In this document: piece by piece, positions 1 to 7,585 of the stretch | How positions within the stretch are numbered: position 1 is the stretch's first letter | How the letters are laid out: the number at the start of each line of letters is the position of its first letter | Made by a program: the position numbers and the translations under genes | Notes under the pieces: generated by a model | Told to the model about the DNA's origin: nothing | What the model saw: only the letters and a program-made list of their open reading frames with translations | Databases searched by the model: none | From: Actinomycetospora chibensis | Lineage (GTDB): Bacteria; Actinomycetota; Actinomycetes; Mycobacteriales; Pseudonocardiaceae | DNA length: 64,000 nucleotides | Assembly (NCBI RefSeq): GCF_028737215.1 | Contig: NZ_JAQZAM010000006.1 | Span: 124,001 to 188,000 of the forward strand | Direction: 5' to 3'

Positions 1-1437
1 CTTGAAGTGGTCGAGGTCGAGCATGATCACCGACATCGGCGAGCCGTGGCGCTTGGCGTTGGCGACGGCGGAGTCCAGGTCCGCGCCGAGGCGACGGCGG
101 TTGGCGAGCTGGGTCAGCGGGTCGAACTGCGAGAGGCGCTCGGTGGCGGCGTGCAGGCGGCTGGCCTCGATCGCCGAGCCGGACAGCGTCGCGAGCATCT
201 CGACCGCCGACAGGCGCTGGCCGTCGACCTCGCCCTCGGGCGAGTCGTAGCACTCGAGGATCCCGATCACCCGCGCACCGACGACCAGCGGCACCGCGAC
301 GGCGGCGTCCTCGCCGGTGTCGGGGTCGCCACGCGAGATCTGCCCGTAGCGCGCCGACCGTCCCACGACGCCGACCCCGAGGTGGCAGTGCTCCTCGAGG
401 GGCGCCACCGCGCCGCGGTCGGAGTCGTAGGCGAGCTCGAGGCCGCTGCCGTCCTCCTCGAGCAGCCAGAGCAGCACCCGGCCGTCGGTGACCGCGACCG
501 CCGCCTGCACGGTGGAGTCGATGACGTAGCGGGTGTTGAGACTGCCCGCGATCTCGCGGGTCATGATCAGGATGGTGCGCAGCCGGTCGGTCTGGGCCTG
601 CAGACGCTCGGCCTGGGCGGCCGCCTCCTCGCGCTGCCGACGCAGGGCCACGGTCATGTCGGCGAGCCCGTCGCGCAGCGCCACCAGCTCCGCGGACCCC
701 TGCACGGGCTCCGGTGGGGCCAGCCGGCCCTCGCTGATCCCGCGGACCGACGCGAGCAGGCCGTCGACCGGAGCGACGACGTGGCGCTGCAGCCGGTACC
801 GCCCGCGCAGGGCGACGACGAGCGTCGCGATGCCGATCAGCGCCAGCAGAACCCCGATGACGAACTGGTTCACCACGGCGCTGCGGTCGGCCGACTCGAT
901 CGCCGCGAGGGTGTCCGCCCGAGTGGCGTCCTTGCGGGCGCGGTAGTCGTCGAAGAGCGCCGTGCCCTGCTTGAGGAACGCCTCCGCGCCGCCGGGCGGC
1001 GGCAGCTGGCGGGCCTGGTCGGCCCACTCGGCGCGCCAGCGCTGCTGCGCGAGCAGGAGGGCGAGCACGTCCTGGCGGAGCTGGGGCTCCTCGAGGAGGT
1101 TGACCATCTGCGTGTCGGCGGCCGCGAGCGCGGGCGCGGCACCGGTCGCGGCGTCGGCGAAGAACTGGTCGCCGGTCGCGAGGTAGCCGCGGAGCGAAGC
1201 GTCCGTGTCGAGCATCGCCTGGTGGGAGTCCTCGAGCGCGAGGAGCCCGCTCTGCAGCCGGGCGTCGGTCGGCCCCGTCACCGCCACGGACCACGCGAGC
1301 CGGAAGACGACGAGCAGCACGATGAGGAGCGCAGCGATCGACACCGTGAGGCCCAACCGCTGGACCTCGTGGATCAACCTGGGTGCTCGCCTCACCGACC
1401 CCCGCCTTCCTGGTGCGCCGCCTGTCACCAGGTCCAT
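1..1437 (-). CDS. Membrane GAF-GGDEF diguanylate cyclase (3' end cut by window edge)
   Basis: The protein starts at an ATG at 1437 and runs off the left edge, so about 479 residues are visible. Order: a short basic N-terminus, a membrane helix at about 29-50, an extracytoplasmic helical region, a second membrane helix at about 190-212, a HAMP-like linker, a GAF domain at about 290-425, then the start of a GGDEF domain with DPLTQLANRR at about 434. The GGDEF signature itself lies outside the window, so activity cannot be judged. By family, such proteins sense an extracellular or GAF-bound signal and make cyclic di-GMP. No clear ribosome site precedes the ATG, and a TAACGT box lies about 15 nt upstream, so a very short leader is possible. 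Confidence 0.85.
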   Translation of the reverse strand, partial: MDLVTGGAPGRRGSVRRAPRLIHEVQRLGLTVSIAALLIVLLVVFRLAWSVAVTGPTDARLQSGLLALEDSHQAMLDTDASLRGYLATGDQFFADAATGAAPALAAADTQMVNLLEEPQLRQDVLALLLAQQRWRAEWADQARQLPPPGGAEAFLKQGTALFDDYRARKDATRADTLAAIESADRSAVVNQFVIGVLLALIGIATLVVALRGRYRLQRHVVAPVDGLLASVRGISEGRLAPPEPVQGSAELVALRDGLADMTVALRRQREEAAAQAERLQAQTDRLRTILIMTREIAGSLNTRYVIDSTVQAAVAVTDGRVLLWLLEEDGSGLELAYDSDRGAVAPLEEHCHLGVGVVGRSARYGQISRGDPDTGEDAAVAVPLVVGARVIGILECYDSPEGEVDGQRLSAVEMLATLSGSAIEASRLHAATERLSQFDPLTQLANRRRLGADLDSAVANAKRHGSPMSVIMLDLDHFK

Positions 1438-1549
1438 CAGGCTTGCGGGGCATGACGTTAGCCGCGAGCGGGTACTGGCTCTACTTTTTGTGCGCACTTC
1501 ATCACTGAGTGATGACCGAAGGCCCTGTGATGGCTCTGGGTGACCTTCG

Positions 1550-2140
1550 TCAGGCGGACAACGTGTGATCCGTCGGCAGCCGGAGGACCCGCGGGGCGTC
1601 CGTCGCCGCCAGCCGCTCGCGCACGAGGCGCTGCGCGGCGGCCACCGAGCGGACGTCGGCCGTCCGGACACCCTTGGCGTGCTCGATCTCCGCGGCGTGC
1701 TGCGTCGCCACGAGCGCGGCGATCGCCGCCTGGTTGGCGGTCTCCACGGCCGTCCCCCCGTCGACCGGCAGGGCCACGAGGGGGACCGAGCGCCACACCG
1801 CCACCTGGGCCGCGACGAGCGCGGTGGGCGACCCGCCGCGCACGAGGACGGCGCCGGGACGGTCGTCGGCCACGAGGGCGTCGATCCGGGGGAGGAGGAC
1901 GGCGGCCTCGGCGGCGGGGCCGGCCTCGGCGTCGTCGACGATCAGCACCCGACCCGCGAGGGCACCGAGGTCGTCGAGGGCCTCGTCGACGGCCATCGGG
2001 TCGCGCCCCGTGGCGACGAGCACCGGGAGGACCTCCCGATCGCGGGCTCCGAGCGCCGCGAGGACGTCGGCGTCCTCCACCGAGGCGACGAGGACGAGGA
2101 GCTCGGGGAGAAGGCCGTCCTGCTGCTCACAGGCAGTCAT
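1550..2140 (-). CDS. UDP-GlcNAc 2-epimerase-like small protein
   Basis: A 196-residue protein. I chose the ATG at 2140 because GGAGGAGG lies 5-6 nt upstream, although the frame stays open further up. The middle section, PGAVLVRGGSPTALVAAQVA, resembles the VxGDTTTA-type segment of WecB/NeuC epimerases. The later AAIAALVATQHAAE segment resembles their next helix. The protein is about half the family length and the epimerase catalytic residues are not evident, so it may be a binding or degenerate relative. It stands alone between the cyclase gene and tRNA-Gly. The function is inferred only from this partial likeness. Confidence 0.5.
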   Translation of the reverse strand: MTACEQQDGLLPELLVLVASVEDADVLAALGARDREVLPVLVATGRDPMAVDEALDDLGALAGRVLIVDDAEAGPAAEAAVLLPRIDALVADDRPGAVLVRGGSPTALVAAQVAVWRSVPLVALPVDGGTAVETANQAAIAALVATQHAAEIEHAKGVRTADVRSVAAAQRLVRERLAATDAPRVLRLPTDHTLSA

Positions 2141-2397
2141 CTCGACCTCCTCCGCCGGGGTCTCGTGTGGCATGTCGCTGACCAGCCAACACGAGACGCG
2201 GCCCCAGCTGCAGGGCCTGGTGAGGGATCTACCCCGACGACGCAACGGCCCGTCACGCAGTGTGCGACTTGGTCGCGTCCAATCCGTGATCGCACCGTGA
2301 TGGGGCGGCGAATCACACGGATGTAGTCACTCAGGGGGTCCGAGCACCGGGCCCTCCACCGGGCCGGACGGCCGCCGTGTACGCTCTCCGACGACGC

Positions 2398-2471
2398 GCG
2401 AGTGTAGTTCAATGGTAGAACATCAGCTTCCCAAGCTGAATACGCGGGTTCGATTCCCGTCACTCGCTCCA
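2398..2471 (+). tRNA. tRNA-Gly (anticodon CCC)
   Basis: The acceptor arms GCGAGTG and CACTCGC pair fully. The anticodon stem TCAGC/GCTGA encloses the loop TTCCCAA, giving anticodon CCC, which reads GGG. The T-arm GCGGG-TTCGATT-CCCGT is intact and the 3' CCA is encoded at 2469-2471. A TACGCT box at 2380-2385 would start transcription a few bases before the mature 5' end. Confidence 0.95.
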
Positions 2472-2592
2472 CGACCATCGTTGCAGGTCACAGGCCCGTC
2501 GCCCGAACACTCGGGAGGCGGGCCGTTCTCGTTCCAGAGGCATCGACGGGATCTCCGTTGCCCTGCCCCGCCCGTCACGACACCCTGCGCGG

Positions 2593-3102
2593 GTGCTGGT
2601 GCGACGGGAACGACGCGAGGACGTGGACGTGGTCCGTGAGGTCGTCGCGGCGGCCTTCGCCGGGGACGACGGGCGGGAGCCGATCGAGGTCGGCCTGCTC
2701 GCGAGGCTGCGCGACGACCCCGGCTGGCTGCCCGCCTACTCGCTCGTCGCGGCGGAGCCGGGCGGGCCGGTCGTCGGGCACGTCGTCGCGACCCGCGGCG
2801 ACGTCGACGGACGGCCCGCCCTCGGCCTGGGCCCGCTCGCCGTGCACCCGACGTGGCAGGGCCGGGGCGTGGGCTCGGCGCTGATGCACGCGGTGCTCGG
2901 TGCCGCCGAGGGGCGCGACGAGGCGCTCGTCGCCCTGCTCGGTGCGCCGTCCTTCTACGGCCGGTTCGGGTTCCGCCCGGCGAGCGACCTCGGGATCGTC
3001 GCGCCCGACCCGGCCTGGGGAGCGTCCTTCCAGGCCCGGCTGCTCGCCGGGCCGGCGCCGCGCGGCTTCTTCCGCTACGCGGCGCCGTTCGCCGAGCTCT
3101 GA
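2593..3102 (+). CDS. GNAT family N-acetyltransferase (YhbS-like)
   Basis: A 169-residue single-domain acetyltransferase starting at GTG 2593. The acetyl-CoA binding signature QGRGVG sits at 89-94, directly after the LGPLAVHPTW strand. FYGRFGF at about 121-127 is typical of the YhbS-like branch, followed by the usual loop into an ARLL strand. It is expected to transfer acetyl from acetyl-CoA to an unknown small molecule or protein amine in the cytosol. It follows tRNA-Gly by about 120 bases and has no obvious partner gene. Upstream in-frame starts are possible, but the protein begins like its relatives here (LVRRERREDVD). Confidence 0.85.
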   Translation: MLVRRERREDVDVVREVVAAAFAGDDGREPIEVGLLARLRDDPGWLPAYSLVAAEPGGPVVGHVVATRGDVDGRPALGLGPLAVHPTWQGRGVGSALMHAVLGAAEGRDEALVALLGAPSFYGRFGFRPASDLGIVAPDPAWGASFQARLLAGPAPRGFFRYAAPFAEL

Positions 3103-3124
3103 GGCCCGCGGCGGCCGCTCCCCC

Positions 3125-3523
3125 TCAGGCCTTCCCCACCGCCAGGGCGGCGATCCGCGGCCCGTCGGGGCCCTCGGCGATGAGGTAGCTCGCCGAGAAG
3201 CTCGCGATCTCGGTGTCGTCGGCGGCGCGGCGCCGGAACCGCGCCTCGTACCGGGCGCAGGTGTCGTTGAGGACCACCGTCACGGAGGCCTCGACCTCCG
3301 TGCGGTCGAACCCGGCGTGGCGCAGGCCCTCGATCTGCGCGCGGGTGACCCCCACGACCTGCTCCGCGTCGTGGAGCCACCCGGTGCCGCCCGGCGAGCT
3401 GAGCAGCATGGGGACGCCGTAGAACCCGAGGATCGCCTCGACGTCGTCCCGCTCACCGCGCCCCAGCGCGACGAAGCAGTCCAGGTAGGTGGCGAACCAG
3501 AGCTCGACGTCCTCGGAGGTCAC
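3125..3523 (-). CDS. Small SnoaL/NTF2-like protein
   Basis: A 132-residue soluble protein beginning MTSEDVELWFATYLDCFVAL. The helical start followed by alternating strands (ASVTVVLNDTCARYEARFRR) fits an NTF2/SnoaL-like cone fold, but no catalytic motif is recognisable. It lies 37 nt downstream of the SRPBCC gene on the same strand, so it may be the last gene of the ArsR-SRPBCC unit. The fold is an inference from pattern only. Confidence 0.6.
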   Translation of the reverse strand: MTSEDVELWFATYLDCFVALGRGERDDVEAILGFYGVPMLLSSPGGTGWLHDAEQVVGVTRAQIEGLRHAGFDRTEVEASVTVVLNDTCARYEARFRRRAADDTEIASFSASYLIAEGPDGPRIAALAVGKA

Positions 3524-3560
3524 GGCACCATCCTGCCCACTGACCGCCCACAGCCCGGCC

Positions 3561-4040
3561 TCAGCCGGCGAGGAGCTCGTCGAGCCGCTCGTAGCCCTCG
3601 CGCACGCCGTGGTCCATGCCGCTGGAGAGCACCAGGTCGCGGGTCTCCACCGAGTCGTAGAACGAGAGGCCTTCGATGCGGGTCCGACCGTCGCCGAGGT
3701 CGGTGAAGGTCACCGTCTCGAGGCTGACGCCGTCGGGGAAGCCCTCGAAGGTGAAGGTCTGGACGATCCGCTCGTTCGGCCGGACCTCGTGGAACGAGCC
3801 GTAGAACCGGTACTCGCCGTTCTCGTCCCGGTGGGTGTACCGGTAGGCCCCCCCGGTCTCGCAGTCGAAGCGGTCGATGTCCATCTCCAGCCCGCGCGGG
3901 CCGAGCCAGCGTCGCACGAGGTCGGGCTCGACGTGGGCGCGGAAGACGCGCTCGCGCGGGGCGTCGAACTCGCGCGTGATGGTGATGGTCGGCGCGTTCG
4001 GGTCCGCCGCGATCGTCGTCTCGCGGGTCGTGGTGTTCAT
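3561..4040 (-). CDS. SRPBCC/AHSA1 domain protein
   Basis: A 159-residue protein of the START/AHSA1-like (SRPBCC) fold. The diagnostic N-terminal strand-helix EFDAPRERVFRAHVEPDLV with the following WLGP is at about 21-50, and the C-terminal helix HGVREGYERLDELLA ends the protein. The ATG at 4040 overlaps the TGA of the upstream regulator by one base (TGATG) and has GAGGAGC before it, so the two are translationally coupled. ArsR-SRPBCC pairs are common in actinomycetes. The SRPBCC partner is generally thought to bind a hydrophobic ligand, unknown here. Confidence 0.85.
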   Translation of the reverse strand: MNTTTRETTIAADPNAPTITITREFDAPRERVFRAHVEPDLVRRWLGPRGLEMDIDRFDCETGGAYRYTHRDENGEYRFYGSFHEVRPNERIVQTFTFEGFPDGVSLETVTFTDLGDGRTRIEGLSFYDSVETRDLVLSSGMDHGVREGYERLDELLAG

Positions 4041-4402
4041 CAGGAAGCTCCTCGTTCGCTGTCGGGTCGGGGGGTCGGCTGTTCGGTGTCCATCTCGGCG
4101 AGGACGTCGTCGAGACGGCGGTAGCGCTCCTCGGCGCGACGTCGGTAGCGCTCGATCCACTTGGTCATCAGGTCGAAGACCTCCGCCTCGAGGTGGACCG
4201 GCCGCCGCTGCGCCTCGCGGCTGCGGCTGACGAGGCCCGCCTCCTCCAGCACCTTGAGGTGCTTGGAGACCGCCTGGACGCTGACGTCGTAGGGCTCGGC
4301 GAGCTCGTTGACGGTCGCGTCCGCGGCGGTCAGGCGAGCCACCATGTCGCGCCGGGTGGGATCGGCGAGCGCCGAGAACACCCGCGAGAGTTGGTCGTCC
4401 AC
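4040..4402 (-). CDS. ArsR family winged-helix transcriptional regulator
   Basis: A 120-residue ArsR-type repressor. ALADPTRRDMVARL opens the domain, TVNELAEPYDVSVQAVSKHL is the helix-turn-helix, and VLEEAGLVSRSREAQRRPVHL is the beta wing. No cysteine-rich metal site is visible, as in the metal-independent ArsR/SRPBCC subgroup. Of two neighbouring GTG codons I chose 4402, because AAGGAG lies 5 nt before it and touches the other. Two GTTCAAC-type inverted repeats stand just upstream and predict autoregulation. Confidence 0.88.
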   Translation of the reverse strand: MDDQLSRVFSALADPTRRDMVARLTAADATVNELAEPYDVSVQAVSKHLKVLEEAGLVSRSREAQRRPVHLEAEVFDLMTKWIERYRRRAEERYRRLDDVLAEMDTEQPTPRPDSERGAS

Positions 4403-4413
4403 GTCCACTCCTT

Positions 4414-4432
4414 GTTCAACCTTGCGGTTGAG
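4414..4432. promoter_or_regulatory. Candidate ArsR operator 1
   Basis: TCAACC-TTGC-GGTTGA (4416-4431) is a perfect 6-bp inverted repeat 14 nt before the regulator start codon. It begins with the same 8-mer, GTTCAACC, as operator 2. Confidence 0.5.
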
Positions 4433-4459
4433 TAAGACGGTACCCCTCACCCCCAGAGT

Positions 4460-4479
4460 GTTCAACCCCGGAGTTGAAC
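4460..4479. promoter_or_regulatory. Candidate ArsR operator 2
   Basis: GTTCAAC-N6-GTTGAAC is a perfect 7-bp inverted repeat, centred 46 bp from operator 1. It lies between the regulator start and the stop codon of the upstream kinase-like gene, where the ArsR promoter should be. Confidence 0.55.
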
Positions 4480-5378
4480 TAGAGCAGCGAGACGAACCAG
4501 TGGATCGAGGAGTCCCACGCCTCGGTGTCGCCGAAGTGGTCGCGCAGGCCGAGCAGGAAGGCGCCGAGGTGCAGCGCCCGCAGCCGCGCGAACGTGGCGA
4601 GCCCGGGGACGTCGCCGTAGCCCGCCCTCGCCGCGGCGACGCCGTCGGCGTCCCACCCGAACATGCCGAGGTCCCACGCCACGGGGCCGCGGCAGGCCTC
4701 CTCGAAGTCGATCCACACGGCGCCGCGCCGGCCGACGACGAGGTTGTTGCCGTGCACGTCGCCGTGCAGCGGCTGGACGTCGACCTCCGGCCTGCGCGCC
4801 CGCGGGAGCAGCTCCGCGGCGGCGTCGCGCAGGCGGGCGACCTCGTCGGCGGACAGCAGGTCGGGATGGCGGGCGAGCGCCCCGAGACCGGACTCGATGT
4901 CGCGGGCGATGGGCTCGAGGTCGGGCAGATCGCCGGGGAAGGCGGCGAGCGCCGCGTGCAGCTCCCGCAGCATCCCGGCCTGGGTCGTCGGGGCGACCGG
5001 TTCCGCGGCCGGATCGGGCTCGACCCAGGTCCAGAAGCTGAGGTGGTGCCCGTCCTCGAGGTGCGGGCCCGGGGGCACCTCGGCGCTGGGCGGGGCGACC
5101 GGGACGCCCTGGCCGGCGAGCCAGGACCCGACGGCGAGGTCGCCGGCGACGTGCGGGTACGGGTCGCGGATGTCGGCGGTCCAGGTGGGGACGCGCACGA
5201 CGACCGGCGCGGGTCGCAGGTGGAGCACCACGGAGAACTGGTCGCCCAGGACGACGGGGGCGTCGGTCGGGAGGCCGTGACGGCGGGCCGCGGCCAGGGC
5301 GGCGGCCCGCGCGGCGCGGGAGCGGGCGGCGCGGCGCTCGGCGGGCGACGGCGGCACGATCTCCACGGTAGCGAGCAC
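4479..5378 (-). CDS. Aminoglycoside phosphotransferase/choline-kinase-like (APH) protein
   Basis: A 299-residue protein kinase-like fold enzyme. The Brenner motif HGDVHGNN (205-212) carries the catalytic aspartate, and IDFEEACRGPVAWDL (about 223-237) carries the metal-binding aspartate. The N-lobe is weak but VVVRV at 59-63 may hold the nucleotide-binding strand. It should phosphorylate a hydroxyl of a small molecule with ATP or GTP, substrate unknown. Environmental members of this family are mostly not resistance determinants. It starts at GTG 5378 (GTG 5366 is an alternative), divergent from the hydrolase with only 26 bp between. Confidence 0.8.
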   Translation of the reverse strand: MLATVEIVPPSPAERRAARSRAARAAALAAARRHGLPTDAPVVLGDQFSVVLHLRPAPVVVRVPTWTADIRDPYPHVAGDLAVGSWLAGQGVPVAPPSAEVPPGPHLEDGHHLSFWTWVEPDPAAEPVAPTTQAGMLRELHAALAAFPGDLPDLEPIARDIESGLGALARHPDLLSADEVARLRDAAAELLPRARRPEVDVQPLHGDVHGNNLVVGRRGAVWIDFEEACRGPVAWDLGMFGWDADGVAAARAGYGDVPGLATFARLRALHLGAFLLGLRDHFGDTEAWDSSIHWFVSLL

Positions 5379-5404
5379 CGGCGAGGAGACCCGAGGATGC
5401 CGAC

Positions 5405-6343
5405 GTGACCGACCCCCGCATCGACCCCGAGATCGCGACCGCGGTCGCCCGCCTCGAGGCCGACGGCTGGCTGCCGATGCGCCGCGAGACCGTCGCCGAG
5501 GCCCGCCGCGTCTACCGGGACCTGGCGCTCGCGCGCCGCGGCGACGCGGTGACCGAGGTGGGCTCGGTGCACGACGACGTGGTGTCCGACGCCGTGACCG
5601 GGACCGACGTCGCCGTCCGCGTCTACGAGCCGGCGAGCGCGCGGCAGGAGGTCACGGTGGTCTGGCTGCACGGGGGCGGCTGGGTGCTCGGCGACCTCGA
5701 GACCGGCGACGCCTCGGCGCGGCGGGTCTGCACGCATCTCGGTGCGACCGTCGTGTCCGTCGACTACCGGCTCGCCCCGGAGCACCCGCATCCCGCGCCG
5801 CTGACCGACGCCCACGCCGCCCTGCGCTGGGCCGCGGCCCGGCGGCCGTCGGACCGTCTGGTCGTCGCCGGGGACAGCGCAGGCGCAGGCCTGGCCGCCG
5901 GCACCGCCCTGCTCGCCCGGGACTGGGGCCCGCAGCTCGACGCGCAGCTGCTGCTCTACCCCGGGCTCGACCCGTCGATGGCGTCGGCGTCGGTGGCGGA
6001 GAACGCGGACGGGCCGTTCCTCACCCGCGCGGACCTGGAGTGGTTCTGGGAGCGCTACCTGCCCGATCCCGCGCTGCGCCACGACCCGTCGGTGGCCCTG
6101 CCCGAGGCGGCCGGCGACCTGCGCGACGTCGCCGCGGCCGTCGTCGCCACCGCCGAGCTCGACCCCCTGCGTGACGAGGGCCGGGCGCACGCCGACGCCC
6201 TCGAGGCCGCCGGCGTGGCCGTCCGTCGACTGGAGGGCGGCGGGCTCGTCCACGGCTACTTCGGCCTCGCCGTGGCGTCGAGCGAAGCACGGGCGGAGGG
6301 CGACCGGGCCCTCGACGCGCTCCGGGACCTGCTCACGGGCTGA
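5405..6343 (+). CDS. Alpha/beta hydrolase, hormone-sensitive-lipase type esterase
   Basis: A 312-residue cytosolic esterase. The oxyanion-hole motif HGGGW is at 89-93, YRLAPEHPHPAPL is characteristic of the HSL branch, and the nucleophile elbow is GDSAG at 156-160 (Ser158). The acid is the aspartate of ELDPLRDEG (about 253) and the histidine is in LVHGYF (about 283), so the triad is complete. It should hydrolyse short acyl esters. GTG 5405 is the start, with GAGGA upstream. Confidence 0.88.
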   Translation: MTDPRIDPEIATAVARLEADGWLPMRRETVAEARRVYRDLALARRGDAVTEVGSVHDDVVSDAVTGTDVAVRVYEPASARQEVTVVWLHGGGWVLGDLETGDASARRVCTHLGATVVSVDYRLAPEHPHPAPLTDAHAALRWAAARRPSDRLVVAGDSAGAGLAAGTALLARDWGPQLDAQLLLYPGLDPSMASASVAENADGPFLTRADLEWFWERYLPDPALRHDPSVALPEAAGDLRDVAAAVVATAELDPLRDEGRAHADALEAAGVAVRRLEGGGLVHGYFGLAVASSEARAEGDRALDALRDLLTG

Positions 6344-6693
6344 GGCCGACACGCAGGACCCGCCCGACGGCGGCACGCTGCGCCGAAGGGTCGTGGAGCC
6401 CTGGGGCGTCCGCGGGCCGCCCGTCGAGCGGCCGCCCACCGGACGATGGACCGCCCGCCGCACGCCGGAGCCCGCTCGCGGGGATGGCTGGGTGCGCATG
6501 AGCGACCCGGTCCCGCCCGTCGGACCTCTCGTCGCCACGACACGGGGACGACGCCCGTTCGAGGCCTTCAGGACCCCCCAGCCCTTCGGCGCGGCCATCC
6601 GAAAGCTCGCTATGTTGCGACGGTCCGATCACGGATAGGTCACGGCGACAGCTCCCCCACTGCGCTGCCGGACCTGGAGTCGATACGAGCGAG
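6344..6693. other. 350-bp intergenic region before the transglycosylase
   Basis: The longest stretch without a gene. It holds a TATGTT box at 6611-6616 and the GATCAC-N5-GGTCAC repeat described separately. The remainder is GC-rich with no convincing frame. I looked for the conserved blocks of the c-di-AMP (ydaO) riboswitch, common before actinobacterial cell-wall hydrolases, and did not find them. Confidence 0.5.
6627..6643. promoter_or_regulatory. MtrA-like direct-repeat box upstream of transglycosylase
   Basis: GATCACGGATAGGTCAC; the other strand reads GTGACC-N5-GTGATC, two hexamers 11 bp apart, as expected for an OmpR/PhoB-type regulator. A nearly identical copy lies at 46579-46595. MtrA is known to control wall hydrolases in actinobacteria through GTnACC-N5-type repeats. 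The assignment here is inference. Confidence 0.4.
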
Positions 6694-7554
6694 GTGACCG
6701 TGCCCCGACACGGCCTAGGCGAGCCGGACACCGTTCCGTTCTCCCTGAGTGGTACCCGGACGACGACGCGCGGAACCTCCCGGTTCTCCCCGCGCTCCAC
6801 CCCCGGCACCATCCTCGTGGCCGCCGTCGCCGCTGGTGCGGTCCTCCCCGCCGTGCAGGCCCTCAGCACGGCCCACGTCGCCGACGCGGAAGCCCCGCAG
6901 GCGCCGGACCCCGCGTCGACCACGGCCGCGCTCTCCCTGGCCTCCCAGCACCGCGCCGCGGGCACGGCGGGCCACTCGAGCTCGGTGAGCCCGATCGCGA
7001 TGCCGGCCACCTCGACCGGGACCGCGAGGCACGCGGCCTCCTCGTCGTCCGACGACGAGCCCAGCGCCGGCGACGCCTCCGACGTCTCCTCGATGCTCAA
7101 GTCGATCGAGTACGAGCGCGAGAACGGGCCGCTGGAGTTCGGGCGGCCCTACTCCGCCGGCAACGAGCGCACCCTCGACGGCCAGATCGCCAAGGCGCTC
7201 GGGCTCATGGGCCTGCCGCAGCGCCTGGCCCCCGGCGTCAAGAAGATCATCATGCGCGAGTCCACCGGCAACGCCGACGCCGTGAACAACTGGGACTCGA
7301 ACGCGGCGAACGGCACCCCGTCCAAGGGCCTCATGCAGCTCATCGACACGACGTTCCAGAACGCGGTGCTGCCCGAGCTCGCCGACCGCGGCATCTTCGA
7401 CCCGGTCGCCAACATCACCGCGGGTGTCCGCACGATGATCGCGAACCACAGCATCGACGACGTCCTGGCCGGCGGCCTGCGGAACTCGTCGGGCAACTAC
7501 ATCGGCTACGGCGGCGCGGCGATCCCCGACGACGGCCTGGGCCTCGCCGACTGA
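6694..7554 (+). CDS. Secreted lytic transglycosylase (SLT domain)
   Basis: A 286-residue exported wall hydrolase. A basic N-terminus is followed by a hydrophobic segment at about 39-58 (signal peptide or anchor), a Ser/Ala/Asp-rich linker to about 150, then a goose-type SLT domain. The domain carries IIMRESTGNADAVNN with the catalytic Glu at about 189, and SKGLMQLIDTTF at about 210-221. It should cleave the MurNAc-GlcNAc glycan bond of peptidoglycan, releasing anhydro products. GTG 6694 is chosen because the basic stretch and hydrophobic segment follow it. The upstream direct-repeat box suggests cell-envelope control. Confidence 0.85.
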   Translation: MTVPRHGLGEPDTVPFSLSGTRTTTRGTSRFSPRSTPGTILVAAVAAGAVLPAVQALSTAHVADAEAPQAPDPASTTAALSLASQHRAAGTAGHSSSVSPIAMPATSTGTARHAASSSSDDEPSAGDASDVSSMLKSIEYERENGPLEFGRPYSAGNERTLDGQIAKALGLMGLPQRLAPGVKKIIMRESTGNADAVNNWDSNAANGTPSKGLMQLIDTTFQNAVLPELADRGIFDPVANITAGVRTMIANHSIDDVLAGGLRNSSGNYIGYGGAAIPDDGLGLAD

Positions 7555-7585
7555 CATCCCGTGCCGGTGCGGGTATGCCGGGAGC

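Noticed and set aside
1452..1463. TGACGTTAGCCG shared upstream of the GGDEF gene and at 49638-49649
   Set aside because: A 12-base match is expected by chance many times in 64 kb; no further similarity around it.
4479..5378. Aminoglycoside resistance gene
   Set aside because: The APH fold is shared by many housekeeping small-molecule kinases; nothing in context points to resistance.
4040..6598. 852-codon minus-strand frame ending in the ArsR gene
   Set aside because: Only the last 120 codons are protein-like and have a ribosome site; the rest overlaps the kinase and hydrolase genes in wrong frames.
6344..6693. c-di-AMP (ydaO) riboswitch before the transglycosylase
   Set aside because: The conserved sequence blocks of that riboswitch were not found.
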